From Geomicrobium sediminis (lineage in GTDB: Bacteria; Bacillota; Bacilli; Bacillales; Marinococcaceae): a DNA stretch of 64,000 bases. Below, piece after piece: positions 1 to 7,533 of this stretch (the first letter of the stretch is position 1; every line of letters starts with the position of its first letter). The stretch spans positions 62,001-126,000 of the forward strand of contig NZ_JAFBEC010000002.1 in the NCBI RefSeq assembly GCF_016908595.1. The letters are read 5' to 3'. The position numbers and the translations under genes are program-made. The notes under the pieces were generated by a model. It was not told where the DNA came from, did no database searches, and worked only from the letters and a program-made list of their open reading frames with translations.

Positions 1-429
1 ATCAAAATAGTGCGATAGAAACTCTAAATTACTTTTTACTTTGTCTTCAGGCCAAGACTTTTTTACGCGTACATATGGGTTGTTAAAGCTTTGTGCTTTC
101 TTTAACATCCGCACTTCAGAACCTCGGTGGTGCACGATCATTTTTTTATTCGCTTTTTTGATTGTCTCTAAATCACGACGGTCTGGAAAGAAACTCTCAC
201 CAAAATGGAAATGGAACACATCGAATTCTTTGAGTGCTTTTTGTAAATAAGCTTCACGCTTTTCCTCTTCTTCTTCAGGTTTATATTGATCAAAATGGAT
301 CCGCTCATCAGCCATGTACGCATAATGATGCGTTCTAAGACTCCAAGACTGTGCGTCAATTCCTTTTGTACGCAAAGCCTTTGCCATCGTACTCATACCT
401 ATGCCATAAGGAAGGTGCAAGACTCTCAT
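1..429 (-). CDS. Glycosyltransferase family 4-like protein, N-terminal part (runs off window)
   Basis: An open frame of 143 codons reads from an ATG at 429 to the window edge, so the C-terminal half is missing. GAGGAGG lies a few bases upstream of the ATG. The N-terminus (MRVLHLPYGIGMSTMAKALR) and a later HFHFGE and HHRGSEVR (about residues 74-107) are typical of the acceptor-binding Rossmann domain of GT4/GT1-type glycosyltransferases used for surface polysaccharide. It lies 25 bp after the epimerase gene on the same strand, so the two probably form one operon in cell-surface glycan synthesis. The donor sugar cannot be told because the nucleotide-binding half is not in the window. Confidence 0.7.
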   Translation of the reverse strand, partial: MRVLHLPYGIGMSTMAKALRTKGIDAQSWSLRTHHYAYMADERIHFDQYKPEEEEEKREAYLQKALKEFDVFHFHFGESFFPDRRDLETIKKANKKMIVHHRGSEVRMLKKAQSFNNPYVRVKKSWPEDKVKSNLEFLSHYFD

Positions 430-454
430 AAAAACCTCCTCGAACGAAGATTCA

Positions 455-1411
455 TTACTTATTGTCTTTCATCCATTTAATCGTTTCATCCACACCATCT
501 TCAAAACCCCAAGAAAAGTTCATGCCTAAGTTTTTGATTTTGCTGTTGTCGATCTCAAAATAACGAATGTCACCAGGCTTCCAACCAGAATATTCAACCG
601 TGAGATCTGTTCTTTTGAACCGCTCTAAGACGAGGTCTGCTAATTGTTGAATCGTAATCTTCAAGCCTGAAGCACAATTGTAGACTTCTCCGTTCGTCTC
701 TTTTTTCGTAGCAAGAAGAATATTCGCTTTTACGACATCTTTAACGAATGTAAACGAACGTAGCTGTTTTCCATCCCCGAAAATGACCGGCGGTTGGTCA
801 GCCAATACCCTTCGTATGAATATTGAGACAACTCCTCCGTCATCATTATCCTCTTGCCTTGGTCCATATACGTGAAAATACCGCAAGACTGAAATGTCCA
901 TATCGTATAAATTTTTGAATACAGAACAGTATTTTTCCGCTGCGAGTTTGCTCGTTCCATAAAACGAAACAGGATTGGTCGGATGCGCTTCATCTTCTGG
1001 AAAATAAACGGGCTCACCATAGACGGAGCCCGTTGACGCATGAACGACCTTTTTTACCGCATGAATGCGTGATGCTTCTAATACGTTAAAGGTTCCTTCC
1101 GCATTTATTTTTAAATCAAGACGAGGATTTTTCATACAGACGGTATTTTTCGATACCGCCTGGTGAAAAACAACGTCCACATCTTTAAAGAACCGAGACA
1201 TATGATCAAAATCCGTCACATCTGACTTTACGACTGTTAATAACGGATGCGAATCAAATGTAGACAGGTTCTTCTTTTTTCCTGCACTAAAATTGTCCAA
1301 GCAAATCACTTCAACGTCTAAATTCAACAATTCTTCTACGAGGTGACTTCCAACAAACCCTCCTCCTCCAGTAACGAGTGCACGTTTATACGGAAACGCT
1401 TGAATTGACAA
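455..1411 (-). CDS. NAD-dependent sugar epimerase/dehydratase
   Basis: A 318-aa extended short-chain dehydrogenase of the UDP-glucose 4-epimerase type. The NAD-binding glycine motif GGGGFVGS is at residues 15-22, the serine/threonine region STGSVYG at about 126-132, and the catalytic pair Y151-x3-K155 in YGTSK. Length fits UDP-sugar epimerases and 4,6-dehydratase relatives. The start is a TTG with AGGGAG nine bases upstream; no better in-frame start exists. It precedes a glycosyltransferase gene on the same strand, so it likely supplies a nucleotide sugar for polysaccharide. The exact substrate (UDP-Glc/Gal, UDP-GlcNAc or another) is not determined by what I can see. Confidence 0.85.
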   Translation of the reverse strand: MSIQAFPYKRALVTGGGGFVGSHLVEELLNLDVEVICLDNFSAGKKKNLSTFDSHPLLTVVKSDVTDFDHMSRFFKDVDVVFHQAVSKNTVCMKNPRLDLKINAEGTFNVLEASRIHAVKKVVHASTGSVYGEPVYFPEDEAHPTNPVSFYGTSKLAAEKYCSVFKNLYDMDISVLRYFHVYGPRQEDNDDGGVVSIFIRRVLADQPPVIFGDGKQLRSFTFVKDVVKANILLATKKETNGEVYNCASGLKITIQQLADLVLERFKRTDLTVEYSGWKPGDIRYFEIDNSKIKNLGMNFSWGFEDGVDETIKWMKDNK

Positions 1412-1514
1412 TCAGAAACACTCCCTGCTTTGAGTTTTTCTAAACAATTGAAATGAATCATTACCGATTCAAAATCAAGCACACTACATGCACTATATGA
1501 GGAGGAATTAAAGA

Positions 1515-2507
1515 TTATTCTTCATTTAAGCTATATAGAGATTCGATAAAGGCGATTAAATCATCGACGGTAACGTTCGCATCTTCTGCAAACACTTCAT
1601 AATAATTTCCTTCTTCTTCAAACGTTAATACGAACGTTTCACCAGGCAACTCATAAACGTCAACCATCGTAAACAGTTCTAGTTGATCGATCAGCTCATT
1701 GTTCTCAACGACCGTATCATTTTGTGTTTCGCCAATCGTCATGACGACATAGGGCGATTGATCTTTAAAGTATTCAAGCATTACTTCTTCTTCGCTTAAC
1801 ACATAGATTTCCCATAGTTCATAATCGTCAGTGAGCAATCTCACATCAGATGCAAATAGTTGCTGAGCTTCTTCAGGTGTGAGCACATTTTGTTCATGAT
1901 CCAAATGCAGCACTTCTGCACTCGTTGGAACTTCAAAATCAAATACCCCATCAAAGTCAGGATTCGTCTCAAAATTAATAATCTCTGTACGCAATGGACC
2001 GCGTTCCCACATTAGAATCATCCACGTTGATTGATCGACGACAAGTTTGACTTGTTCATCTGCTCCTTCTAATAATAGATGATAGGCATCACGGCCAATC
2101 CACTTTTCCTCATCAACGAGCTGAACGTCTAAGTCATACAGATCGTCAAGCTGATAAAAATCATTCAAATAATGAACTTCATCAACGATTTCCCCGTGAT
2201 TGTTCGATATGAGCGCTATGTTTTCATCTTCTAGATACGTTAAGCTCTGCTCAGGATTCTCGATCGTAACCGTCTGTCCTAAAGATTCTACAATGTTTAT
2301 GCGGTAATAATCTTGATTTCGCCATTCAAACAAATTAATCGCTTCTTCACCTTCGTAAATAATTTTCGATTCAATATAAAATTGATCCGGTTGTTGGTGA
2401 GTTTCTGCTGCATTTGCAACAATTTCTTGAGGCGAAAATTGCGTCTGACAACCGAACAACATGCACACACTTCCAAGCAATAAACTACTCATCAACGTTT
2501 TTTTCAT
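1515..2507 (-). CDS. LolA-like lipoprotein with DUF4367-like C-terminus, third gene of a two-component operon
   Basis: A 330-aa lipoprotein. A signal peptide (MKKTLMSSLLLGSVCMLFGC) ends at a lipobox with Cys20, so the protein should be anchored outside the membrane. Residues about 25-200 look like a LolA/RseB-type beta fold (a pattern recalled from Bacillus YdcC-like lipoproteins); residues about 215-325 resemble the DUF4367 fold. The protein is rich in Asp and Glu. Its start overlaps the end of the upstream kinase gene by 23 bp, implying translational coupling and a role with that kinase, perhaps as an envelope sensor or accessory ligand binder. The fold assignment is from memory; the lipoprotein call is firm. 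Confidence 0.65.
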   Translation of the reverse strand: MKKTLMSSLLLGSVCMLFGCQTQFSPQEIVANAAETHQQPDQFYIESKIIYEGEEAINLFEWRNQDYYRINIVESLGQTVTIENPEQSLTYLEDENIALISNNHGEIVDEVHYLNDFYQLDDLYDLDVQLVDEEKWIGRDAYHLLLEGADEQVKLVVDQSTWMILMWERGPLRTEIINFETNPDFDGVFDFEVPTSAEVLHLDHEQNVLTPEEAQQLFASDVRLLTDDYELWEIYVLSEEEVMLEYFKDQSPYVVMTIGETQNDTVVENNELIDQLELFTMVDVYELPGETFVLTFEEEGNYYEVFAEDANVTVDDLIAFIESLYSLNEE

Positions 2508-3951
2508 CGTAATCCTTCCTTTTTACAAACGTACTCATTAAGATTGTTCCTTTGTTAGGTACTGGAATAAATTGAATGTCCCCACCGTGATTTTCGGTAA
2601 TCATCTTTGCAACACTCAACCCTAATCCTGAATGTTGTCCTGCTTTTTTCGTTCGACTTTCTTCACTTTGATAAAAAGCCTCGAAGATCTTTTTGCTTTC
2701 TTTTTCAGAAATTGTTGCTCCTTCATTTTGAACGATTAACACCCCGTGCGTGGAGAAATTTACGTCAATCGGTTTGTACAACCACGATGGTAATTGTTGA
2801 TCATAAATACCGATGTATAGTTTGCCTGTAGGGGGGGTGTAACGAATTGCATTCGATACTAAATTATCGACTAAACGCATCATATGGTTCACTTGTACGT
2901 CAAAACTATCAAAGGTTTTCACTTCTTTTTGAAGATTAATTTCATGTTGACTAGCAAGCTCATCATAACCGTCTACGAGCATTTCAAAAAACTCTTGCCC
3001 GTTAACAGCTACTTTCTGTTCAACAGACTGCTGGTTTTTTAATAGTGTGAATGTATGTATGTCTTCAATTAATCGTTGCATCTGTATCGACTTATTTCGA
3101 ATAATTGTTAAGTAGTGATCGGTTTCCGACTTCGTAAGCGGCCTTTGTTGCATCGATTCTGTATACGCCATCACAGAAGTAAGCGGTGTTTTTAAATCAT
3201 GTGACAGCGCTGCTGTTATCATTTCCTTTTCCTTTTGCTCTCGAAGGATTTCTTCACGCGCGTGTACGACCTCTTGTTTCATATAATTAAAATGCTTAAT
3301 TAAGTCGCCAATCTCATCGTTTTTGGGATGTGCTAACGTCGTCATCTTCTTAGGGCGTAAGACAAATTCGTTCATGTCATTTTTTAAATACTTGATCGGT
3401 TTGTTAATTCTACGATTGATTTGAAACCAAACGAGTAATCCCGTTAAGAAAAACAGAGCTGCACTTAATACAAGTATCGATGTAGAACGTGATTGAACGT
3501 ATTCAACGCGGTCGTCTCTTTGCATACTTACTTCATAAAACCCGACAATCTCCTCATCCACAAATACCGGCTCTTTAATTGTAAAATAACGGTACGTCAT
3601 ATTCCCTTCATATAAACCATCATATAGATCTCTTAATTCTGCTTGCCTCGTCCCGATCGTATCTGATGTTGTTTCATAGACAACATAACCATCATTTCGA
3701 TAAAGCGTAATTTGTGCGACGTGTTCGATAGTTTCTTGAAGGGATTCATGAATGGTCGGATGGAAAGTGTAGAGATCAGGGTTTTGAAGAGGTTCTTTAA
3801 TTTCTCGATACGTGGAAATAAAGTCTAAGTACTCGTCCAAGCTTTGTTGTTCATTCCAATTCGTTAAAAGCGTATACAATGAATAGACGGCAAGCGAAGG
3901 GATGACCATAACAAAAAGCAAAGACAAGAAAAGCCAAGTTCTAATTTTCAT
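2485..3951 (-). CDS. Sensor histidine kinase (HAMP, HisKA, HATPase)
   Basis: A 488-aa membrane kinase. TM1 is at about residues 6-29, an extracellular sensor at 30-155 and TM2 at about 157-177, followed by a HAMP linker. The phosphoacceptor is His251 in SHDLKTPL, then an N-box (DNLVSNAIRY) and a G2-type glycine box (GLGLSVAKMI). It should phosphorylate the response regulator encoded just upstream; the regulator's stop overlaps this start by 11 bp and its own 3' end overlaps the lipoprotein gene. The 125-residue extracellular loop is acidic and matches no family I can name, so the signal is unknown. Confidence 0.92.
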   Translation of the reverse strand: MKIRTWLFLSLLFVMVIPSLAVYSLYTLLTNWNEQQSLDEYLDFISTYREIKEPLQNPDLYTFHPTIHESLQETIEHVAQITLYRNDGYVVYETTSDTIGTRQAELRDLYDGLYEGNMTYRYFTIKEPVFVDEEIVGFYEVSMQRDDRVEYVQSRSTSILVLSAALFFLTGLLVWFQINRRINKPIKYLKNDMNEFVLRPKKMTTLAHPKNDEIGDLIKHFNYMKQEVVHAREEILREQKEKEMITAALSHDLKTPLTSVMAYTESMQQRPLTKSETDHYLTIIRNKSIQMQRLIEDIHTFTLLKNQQSVEQKVAVNGQEFFEMLVDGYDELASQHEINLQKEVKTFDSFDVQVNHMMRLVDNLVSNAIRYTPPTGKLYIGIYDQQLPSWLYKPIDVNFSTHGVLIVQNEGATISEKESKKIFEAFYQSEESRTKKAGQHSGLGLSVAKMITENHGGDIQFIPVPNKGTILMSTFVKRKDYDEKNVDE

Positions 3952-4645
3952 ACTTGACTTCTCCGATGAAGCGATAGCCGCTTCCCCATACGGTTTCGAT
4001 GTATTTAGGGTTTTTTTTGTCTTCGTTTAACTTGTCTCTTAACCCTTTCATATGTACAGTTACCGTCTGTTCGTCATCACAGTCTTCATGCCACACAAGC
4101 CGGTAAATTTCTTTTTTGGCAAACATTTTGTTAGGATTTTTCACGAACAACAATAATATTTCAAATTCTTTTGGCGTTAACGACACTTCTTCATTTTGGA
4201 AGAAAAGTTGATTCGCTTGATGGTCCACGACATAATCAGCACCAAATAGCATTCGTTTCTGTTTATACTTTTCTCTATATCGCGAATGTTTGCGAATTTG
4301 CGCTTGTACTCGCGCAGTTAACTCATGCAATGAAAAAGGCTTAGTCATGTAATCATCTGCCCCAATATTAAGCCCGCGAACTTTATCATCATTACTCATC
4401 TTGGCGCTTAAAATGAGCAATGGGACTTGGCTCTTTAATCGGATTCGTTGGCACAACTCAAAGCCACTTAATTCAGGAAGCATTATATCAACGATCACTA
4501 AGTCAAATAGCCCACGTTCAAAATCTTGAAACCCTTCAATACCTGTTGTTGCAACCGTTACGTGGAATCCTTTCGATTGCAAATGATCGCGAATAATGCT
4601 AGCAATTTCATAGTCATCTTCAACTACGAGAATGGTTGGTTTCAT
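3941..4645 (-). CDS. OmpR-family response regulator
   Basis: A 234-aa regulator. The receiver domain has the acidic pair E9/D10, the phosphorylation site D53 in IVDIMLPELSG and the conserved K102 in MTKPF. The C-terminal winged helix (about 135-232) carries the usual SLTPKEFEILLLF and TVTVHMKGLRDKL features. The ATG has GGAG ten bases upstream. It is the first gene of an overlapping three-gene operon (regulator, kinase, lipoprotein). Targets cannot be read from the sequence; autoregulation of the operon would be usual. Confidence 0.94.
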   Translation of the reverse strand: MKPTILVVEDDYEIASIIRDHLQSKGFHVTVATTGIEGFQDFERGLFDLVIVDIMLPELSGFELCQRIRLKSQVPLLILSAKMSNDDKVRGLNIGADDYMTKPFSLHELTARVQAQIRKHSRYREKYKQKRMLFGADYVVDHQANQLFFQNEEVSLTPKEFEILLLFVKNPNKMFAKKEIYRLVWHEDCDDEQTVTVHMKGLRDKLNEDKKNPKYIETVWGSGYRFIGEVKYEN

Positions 4646-4718
4646 AAGACGATCGCTCCATTTTTCTTAACTAGTTCCATTATACGACATTTTTTGTCAC
4701 ACATCATTACTAATTTAC

Positions 4719-4748
4719 AAAAAAAAGCCTCGTACATTTTTGTACGAG
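4719..4748 (-). terminator. Rho-independent terminator of the rhodanese transcript
   Basis: An 8-bp perfect stem (CTCGTACA/TGTACGAG) with a 4-nt loop. On the minus strand it is followed by a T-run, seen as an A-run at about 4719-4726. It lies 18 bp after the rhodanese stop codon and also separates it from the divergent regulator operon. Confidence 0.85.
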
Positions 4749-4765
4749 ACTCTTAGCCTTTAACG

Positions 4766-5131
4766 CTATTTTGAATATAGTTCTGATGTTTGGTCAATTC
4801 GTTTTTCTTCTCCAGTGTTCTTCTCACCTTCAAAGCTCAACATCCCACCATCAAAGTTAATGACACGATTGAAACCATTTTCTTTTGCATATTGTGCGAC
4901 CCGTTGACTACGACCACCACTTCTACAAATGAAGACGTGTGTTTTTTCACTGTCCATATCAGTTAATCGCTCAGGTACTTCTCCCATAGGCATGAGTGGT
5001 ACGCCTGGAATGTGACCTTCTTCGTATTCATCAGGTTCTCTTACATCGATAAAAACGAGGTGTTCATCATGTAAATGCTTCTGTAATTCTTCATAATCCC
5101 ATTGTGTAATGCCTTCTTTTTCTGATTTCAT
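4766..5131 (-). CDS. Single-domain rhodanese (sulfurtransferase)
   Basis: A 121-aa rhodanese domain covering almost the whole protein. The active-site loop CRSGGRS starts with the catalytic Cys69, the persulfide-carrying residue, and the family motif DVREPDEYEEGHIPG is at about 29-43. No signal peptide or membrane segment is seen, so it acts in the cytoplasm as a sulfur carrier or thiosulfate/polysulfide sulfurtransferase. A TTG at 5140 is also in frame but abuts the AAAGGAGG site; the ATG at 5131 has the proper nine-base spacing and is taken as the start. It follows the AI-2E permease gene by about 5 bp, so they are co-transcribed. Confidence 0.9.
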   Translation of the reverse strand: MKSEKEGITQWDYEELQKHLHDEHLVFIDVREPDEYEEGHIPGVPLMPMGEVPERLTDMDSEKTHVFICRSGGRSQRVAQYAKENGFNRVINFDGGMLSFEGEKNTGEEKRIDQTSELYSK

Positions 5132-5136
5132 TCTAA

Positions 5137-6240
5137 TCAACCTCCTTTATTTTCACTATGTGTTTCTTTGTAGCGTAACCGAATGAGTCGATACGTATGA
5201 CTAACGATCACTTTGGCAACAGCATACGTTGGCACCGCGAGTAACATCCCGATAATACCTGCAAAGTTCGCAGCTACTAACAAAATAAAGATGACAGTAA
5301 TTGGATGGATTTGAAGCTTCCTTCCCATCACTTGTGGTGAGATAAAGATGCTTTCAAATTGTTGAATGATGACGACAGCAACAATGACTGCAATTGCGGT
5401 CAACCAACCGTCAAACAAGGCGACAATAACACCTGGTGCTGTACCAATCCACGGACCAATAAATGGAATCAGGTTTGTGAACATCGCAATCAAAGCAAGG
5501 ACTAAGGAATATTCGATTCCGATAATTAAATACGCAATATAAACGAGCACACCTACACAAAAACTAACGATAATTTGTCCTTGGATAAAGTTCGCTAACG
5601 CACCGTCCATGTCACTAAGGATTCGCTTACCTTCATTACGTTGTTTTGAAGGAAGTAGACGTAGAATTTGTTGTGGCGCCTTTTCTCCTTCTTTTAACAT
5701 ATAAAATAGAATAAAAGGTACAATCGCAATGACAATGACAGCACTAGTAATCGCACCGATAAAGCTTGCGATATTTGAACCGATATCCGCAAAAGCATCG
5801 CTCAAATAGTTACCGACATTTTGAATAATCTCTTCCAAACTAAATGTTTCATTTTCTTGGAAACGTTGCATAATGTCACTCTGCATAAAATCATTAAACC
5901 AATTTTGAGCTTGGTTAATGAAACGAGGTGCCACATCAACGAGACTGTAGAACTGCCGTTGAATCTCAGGACCTACTAAGATTACAAGAAGTGTCATCAA
6001 CCCGATAAACACTAGGTATATGACAGTAATGGCGAGTACTTTCGGCATCTTCCTTGCTAGTAGTTTAACAACGGGCCTGAATAAGTAAAAAAGTACACCA
6101 GCTAACGCAAGCGGTGCGAACACCGTTTGAATGAGAATAACGACTGGAGTGAATATAAAATCAACGAGTGTTCCTAAAAAAATGATCAGCAAGATTAAAG
6201 CCACTGCATAGCCAAAGCGGAAATACTTACCGTCAGGCAC
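5137..6240 (-). CDS. AI-2E family transporter (PerM/YueF-type membrane protein)
   Basis: A membrane protein of about 367 aa with paired N-terminal segments, a soluble region with amphipathic helices at about 110-150, and a C-terminal cluster containing LIPFIGPWIGTAPGV and GRKLQIHPITVIFILLVAA, the hallmarks of the AI-2E/UPF0118 family. Members export small molecules or act as ion antiporters; the substrate here is unknown. Three starts are in frame: GTG 6249, ATG 6246 and GTG 6240. GGAG lies 2 bases from the ATG but 8 bases from GTG 6240, so 6240 is preferred. The rhodanese gene follows directly. Confidence 0.88.
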   Translation of the reverse strand: MPDGKYFRFGYAVALILLIIFLGTLVDFIFTPVVILIQTVFAPLALAGVLFYLFRPVVKLLARKMPKVLAITVIYLVFIGLMTLLVILVGPEIQRQFYSLVDVAPRFINQAQNWFNDFMQSDIMQRFQENETFSLEEIIQNVGNYLSDAFADIGSNIASFIGAITSAVIVIAIVPFILFYMLKEGEKAPQQILRLLPSKQRNEGKRILSDMDGALANFIQGQIIVSFCVGVLVYIAYLIIGIEYSLVLALIAMFTNLIPFIGPWIGTAPGVIVALFDGWLTAIAVIVAVVIIQQFESIFISPQVMGRKLQIHPITVIFILLVAANFAGIIGMLLAVPTYAVAKVIVSHTYRLIRLRYKETHSENKGG

Positions 6241-6332
6241 TTTCATCACTCCAATTTATCCAATATGTTTCCTGTCCTAATCATTTATTATACGCAATAA
6301 TTTCCTCATAAACAAACATTTACCTTCACCGC

Positions 6333-6379
6333 GTCAAAGTAACACAAACTTTGACAATAGTCTTAACTTTTGGTTAAAT
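6333..6379 (+). promoter_or_regulatory. Promoter of the TAXI-TRAP operon with overlapping inverted repeat
   Basis: TTGACA at 6351-6356 and TTAAAT at 6374-6379 are separated by 17 bp, a sigma-A arrangement upstream of the substrate-binding gene. A perfect 8-bp inverted repeat, GTCAAAGT at 6333-6340 and ACTTTGAC at 6348-6355, covers the -35 box. A repressor bound here would block polymerase. The cognate regulator is not identified. Confidence 0.6.
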
Positions 6380-6417
6380 AGACGAAAATACATTATTATG
6401 ATATGGGAGGTCTTTTG

Positions 6418-7470
6418 ATGAACAAGTATAAAACAGCTTTACTTTCGGGGACATTTCTCTCTGTTGCCATCCTCGCCGCTTGCGACAGCGATATTGATGT
6501 GGATGAACTTGACGAAGATGATCTTAACGTCGGGGATACAGATGCCGGTAATGACGATGGTGATGATGCCGCTTCGAGCGGGGACGGAACACAACTACAA
6601 ATTGGTACCGGTTCTACCGGAGGGACGTATTACGCATTAGGTCAAGAAATGGCAAACGTCATTTCAGATAATGCTGACGGCGTCACTGTGAATGCGGTTT
6701 CGACAGGTGCTTCTAATGAGAACATCGCCCGTGTACATAACGGTGATCTTGACTTAGGGATGACTGTCCATATCCCTGCGCTTGATGCCTTAGAAGGTGC
6801 TGGTGACTTTGAAGGACAAGGAGAGTTCGATCAATTTGGCTATATGGGTTACATTTACCCTGAAACGAATCAAATCGCCGTACGAGCAGATAGCGGGATT
6901 GAATCAATTGAAGATTTAGAAGGTATGCGCGTGAACCTTGGTCCTCCAAACTCAGCTTCACAATCTGCGTCATTGATGATTCTTGAAGCTTACGGTCTTA
7001 CTGAAGACGACATTGAAGTGTATGAAGAAGGCTTTGGTGATGGAGCAGGCATGCTTCAAGACGGCAACATTGATGCTACGTTTGGTCTCTTAGGCTTACC
7101 TGCTGATAACATTACAGAGCTGGATAGTCAAATTGACATTGAACTACTTTCAATTGATGAAGAAGCACTCGACACAATTGAAGCGAATAGCATGTATGAA
7201 CGAATTGTCATTCCAGCTGACACGTATGAGTTTTTAGAGGAAGATGTCAATGCAATCGCTGCTTACGCAGTCCTCATCGGTTCTAATGAAACGATCGATG
7301 AAGACTTAGGTTATGAAATTACGAAAGCACTTTACGAAAATGCAGGTAGCATCACTCACAATCAAGGGGAGCATATGGAAGACACCGACAACTTATTACT
7401 CGGTAATGAAGGTCTTCCGATGCATCCAGGAGCCGAGCGTTACTTTGAAGAAGCAGGCTTGTTAAATTAA
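6418..7470 (+). CDS. TAXI-family TRAP transporter substrate-binding lipoprotein
   Basis: A 350-aa TRAP substrate-binding protein of the TAXI type. The signal peptide ends in lipobox LAAC (Cys20 or so), then comes a very acidic, low-complexity linker, then the binding domain starting LQIGTGSTGGTYYALGQEMA, the typical TAXI opening. TAXI proteins bind organic anions such as glutamate or C4-dicarboxylates; the ligand is not predictable here. An in-frame ATG at 6403 exists, but GGGAGG at 6405-6410 fits only the ATG at 6418. The membrane partner follows 63 bp later, after a hairpin that may favour high expression of this component. Confidence 0.93.
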   Translation: MNKYKTALLSGTFLSVAILAACDSDIDVDELDEDDLNVGDTDAGNDDGDDAASSGDGTQLQIGTGSTGGTYYALGQEMANVISDNADGVTVNAVSTGASNENIARVHNGDLDLGMTVHIPALDALEGAGDFEGQGEFDQFGYMGYIYPETNQIAVRADSGIESIEDLEGMRVNLGPPNSASQSASLMILEAYGLTEDDIEVYEEGFGDGAGMLQDGNIDATFGLLGLPADNITELDSQIDIELLSIDEEALDTIEANSMYERIVIPADTYEFLEEDVNAIAAYAVLIGSNETIDEDLGYEITKALYENAGSITHNQGEHMEDTDNLLLGNEGLPMHPGAERYFEEAGLLN

Positions 7471-7481
7471 AAAACTGTAGG

Positions 7482-7502
7482 GCCGGGCGCTTAAAGCCCG
7501 GC
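7482..7502 (+). terminator. Intercistronic hairpin between TRAP binding protein and permease
   Basis: A 7-bp GC-only stem (GCCGGGC/GCCCGGC) with a 7-nt loop and no proper T-tract. Such hairpins after a binding-protein gene usually stabilise its mRNA or partly terminate, keeping the permease level lower. This function is inferred. Confidence 0.5.
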
Positions 7503-7533
7503 TCTCGTTATTGAAGAAAGGTGGTGACCTGCG

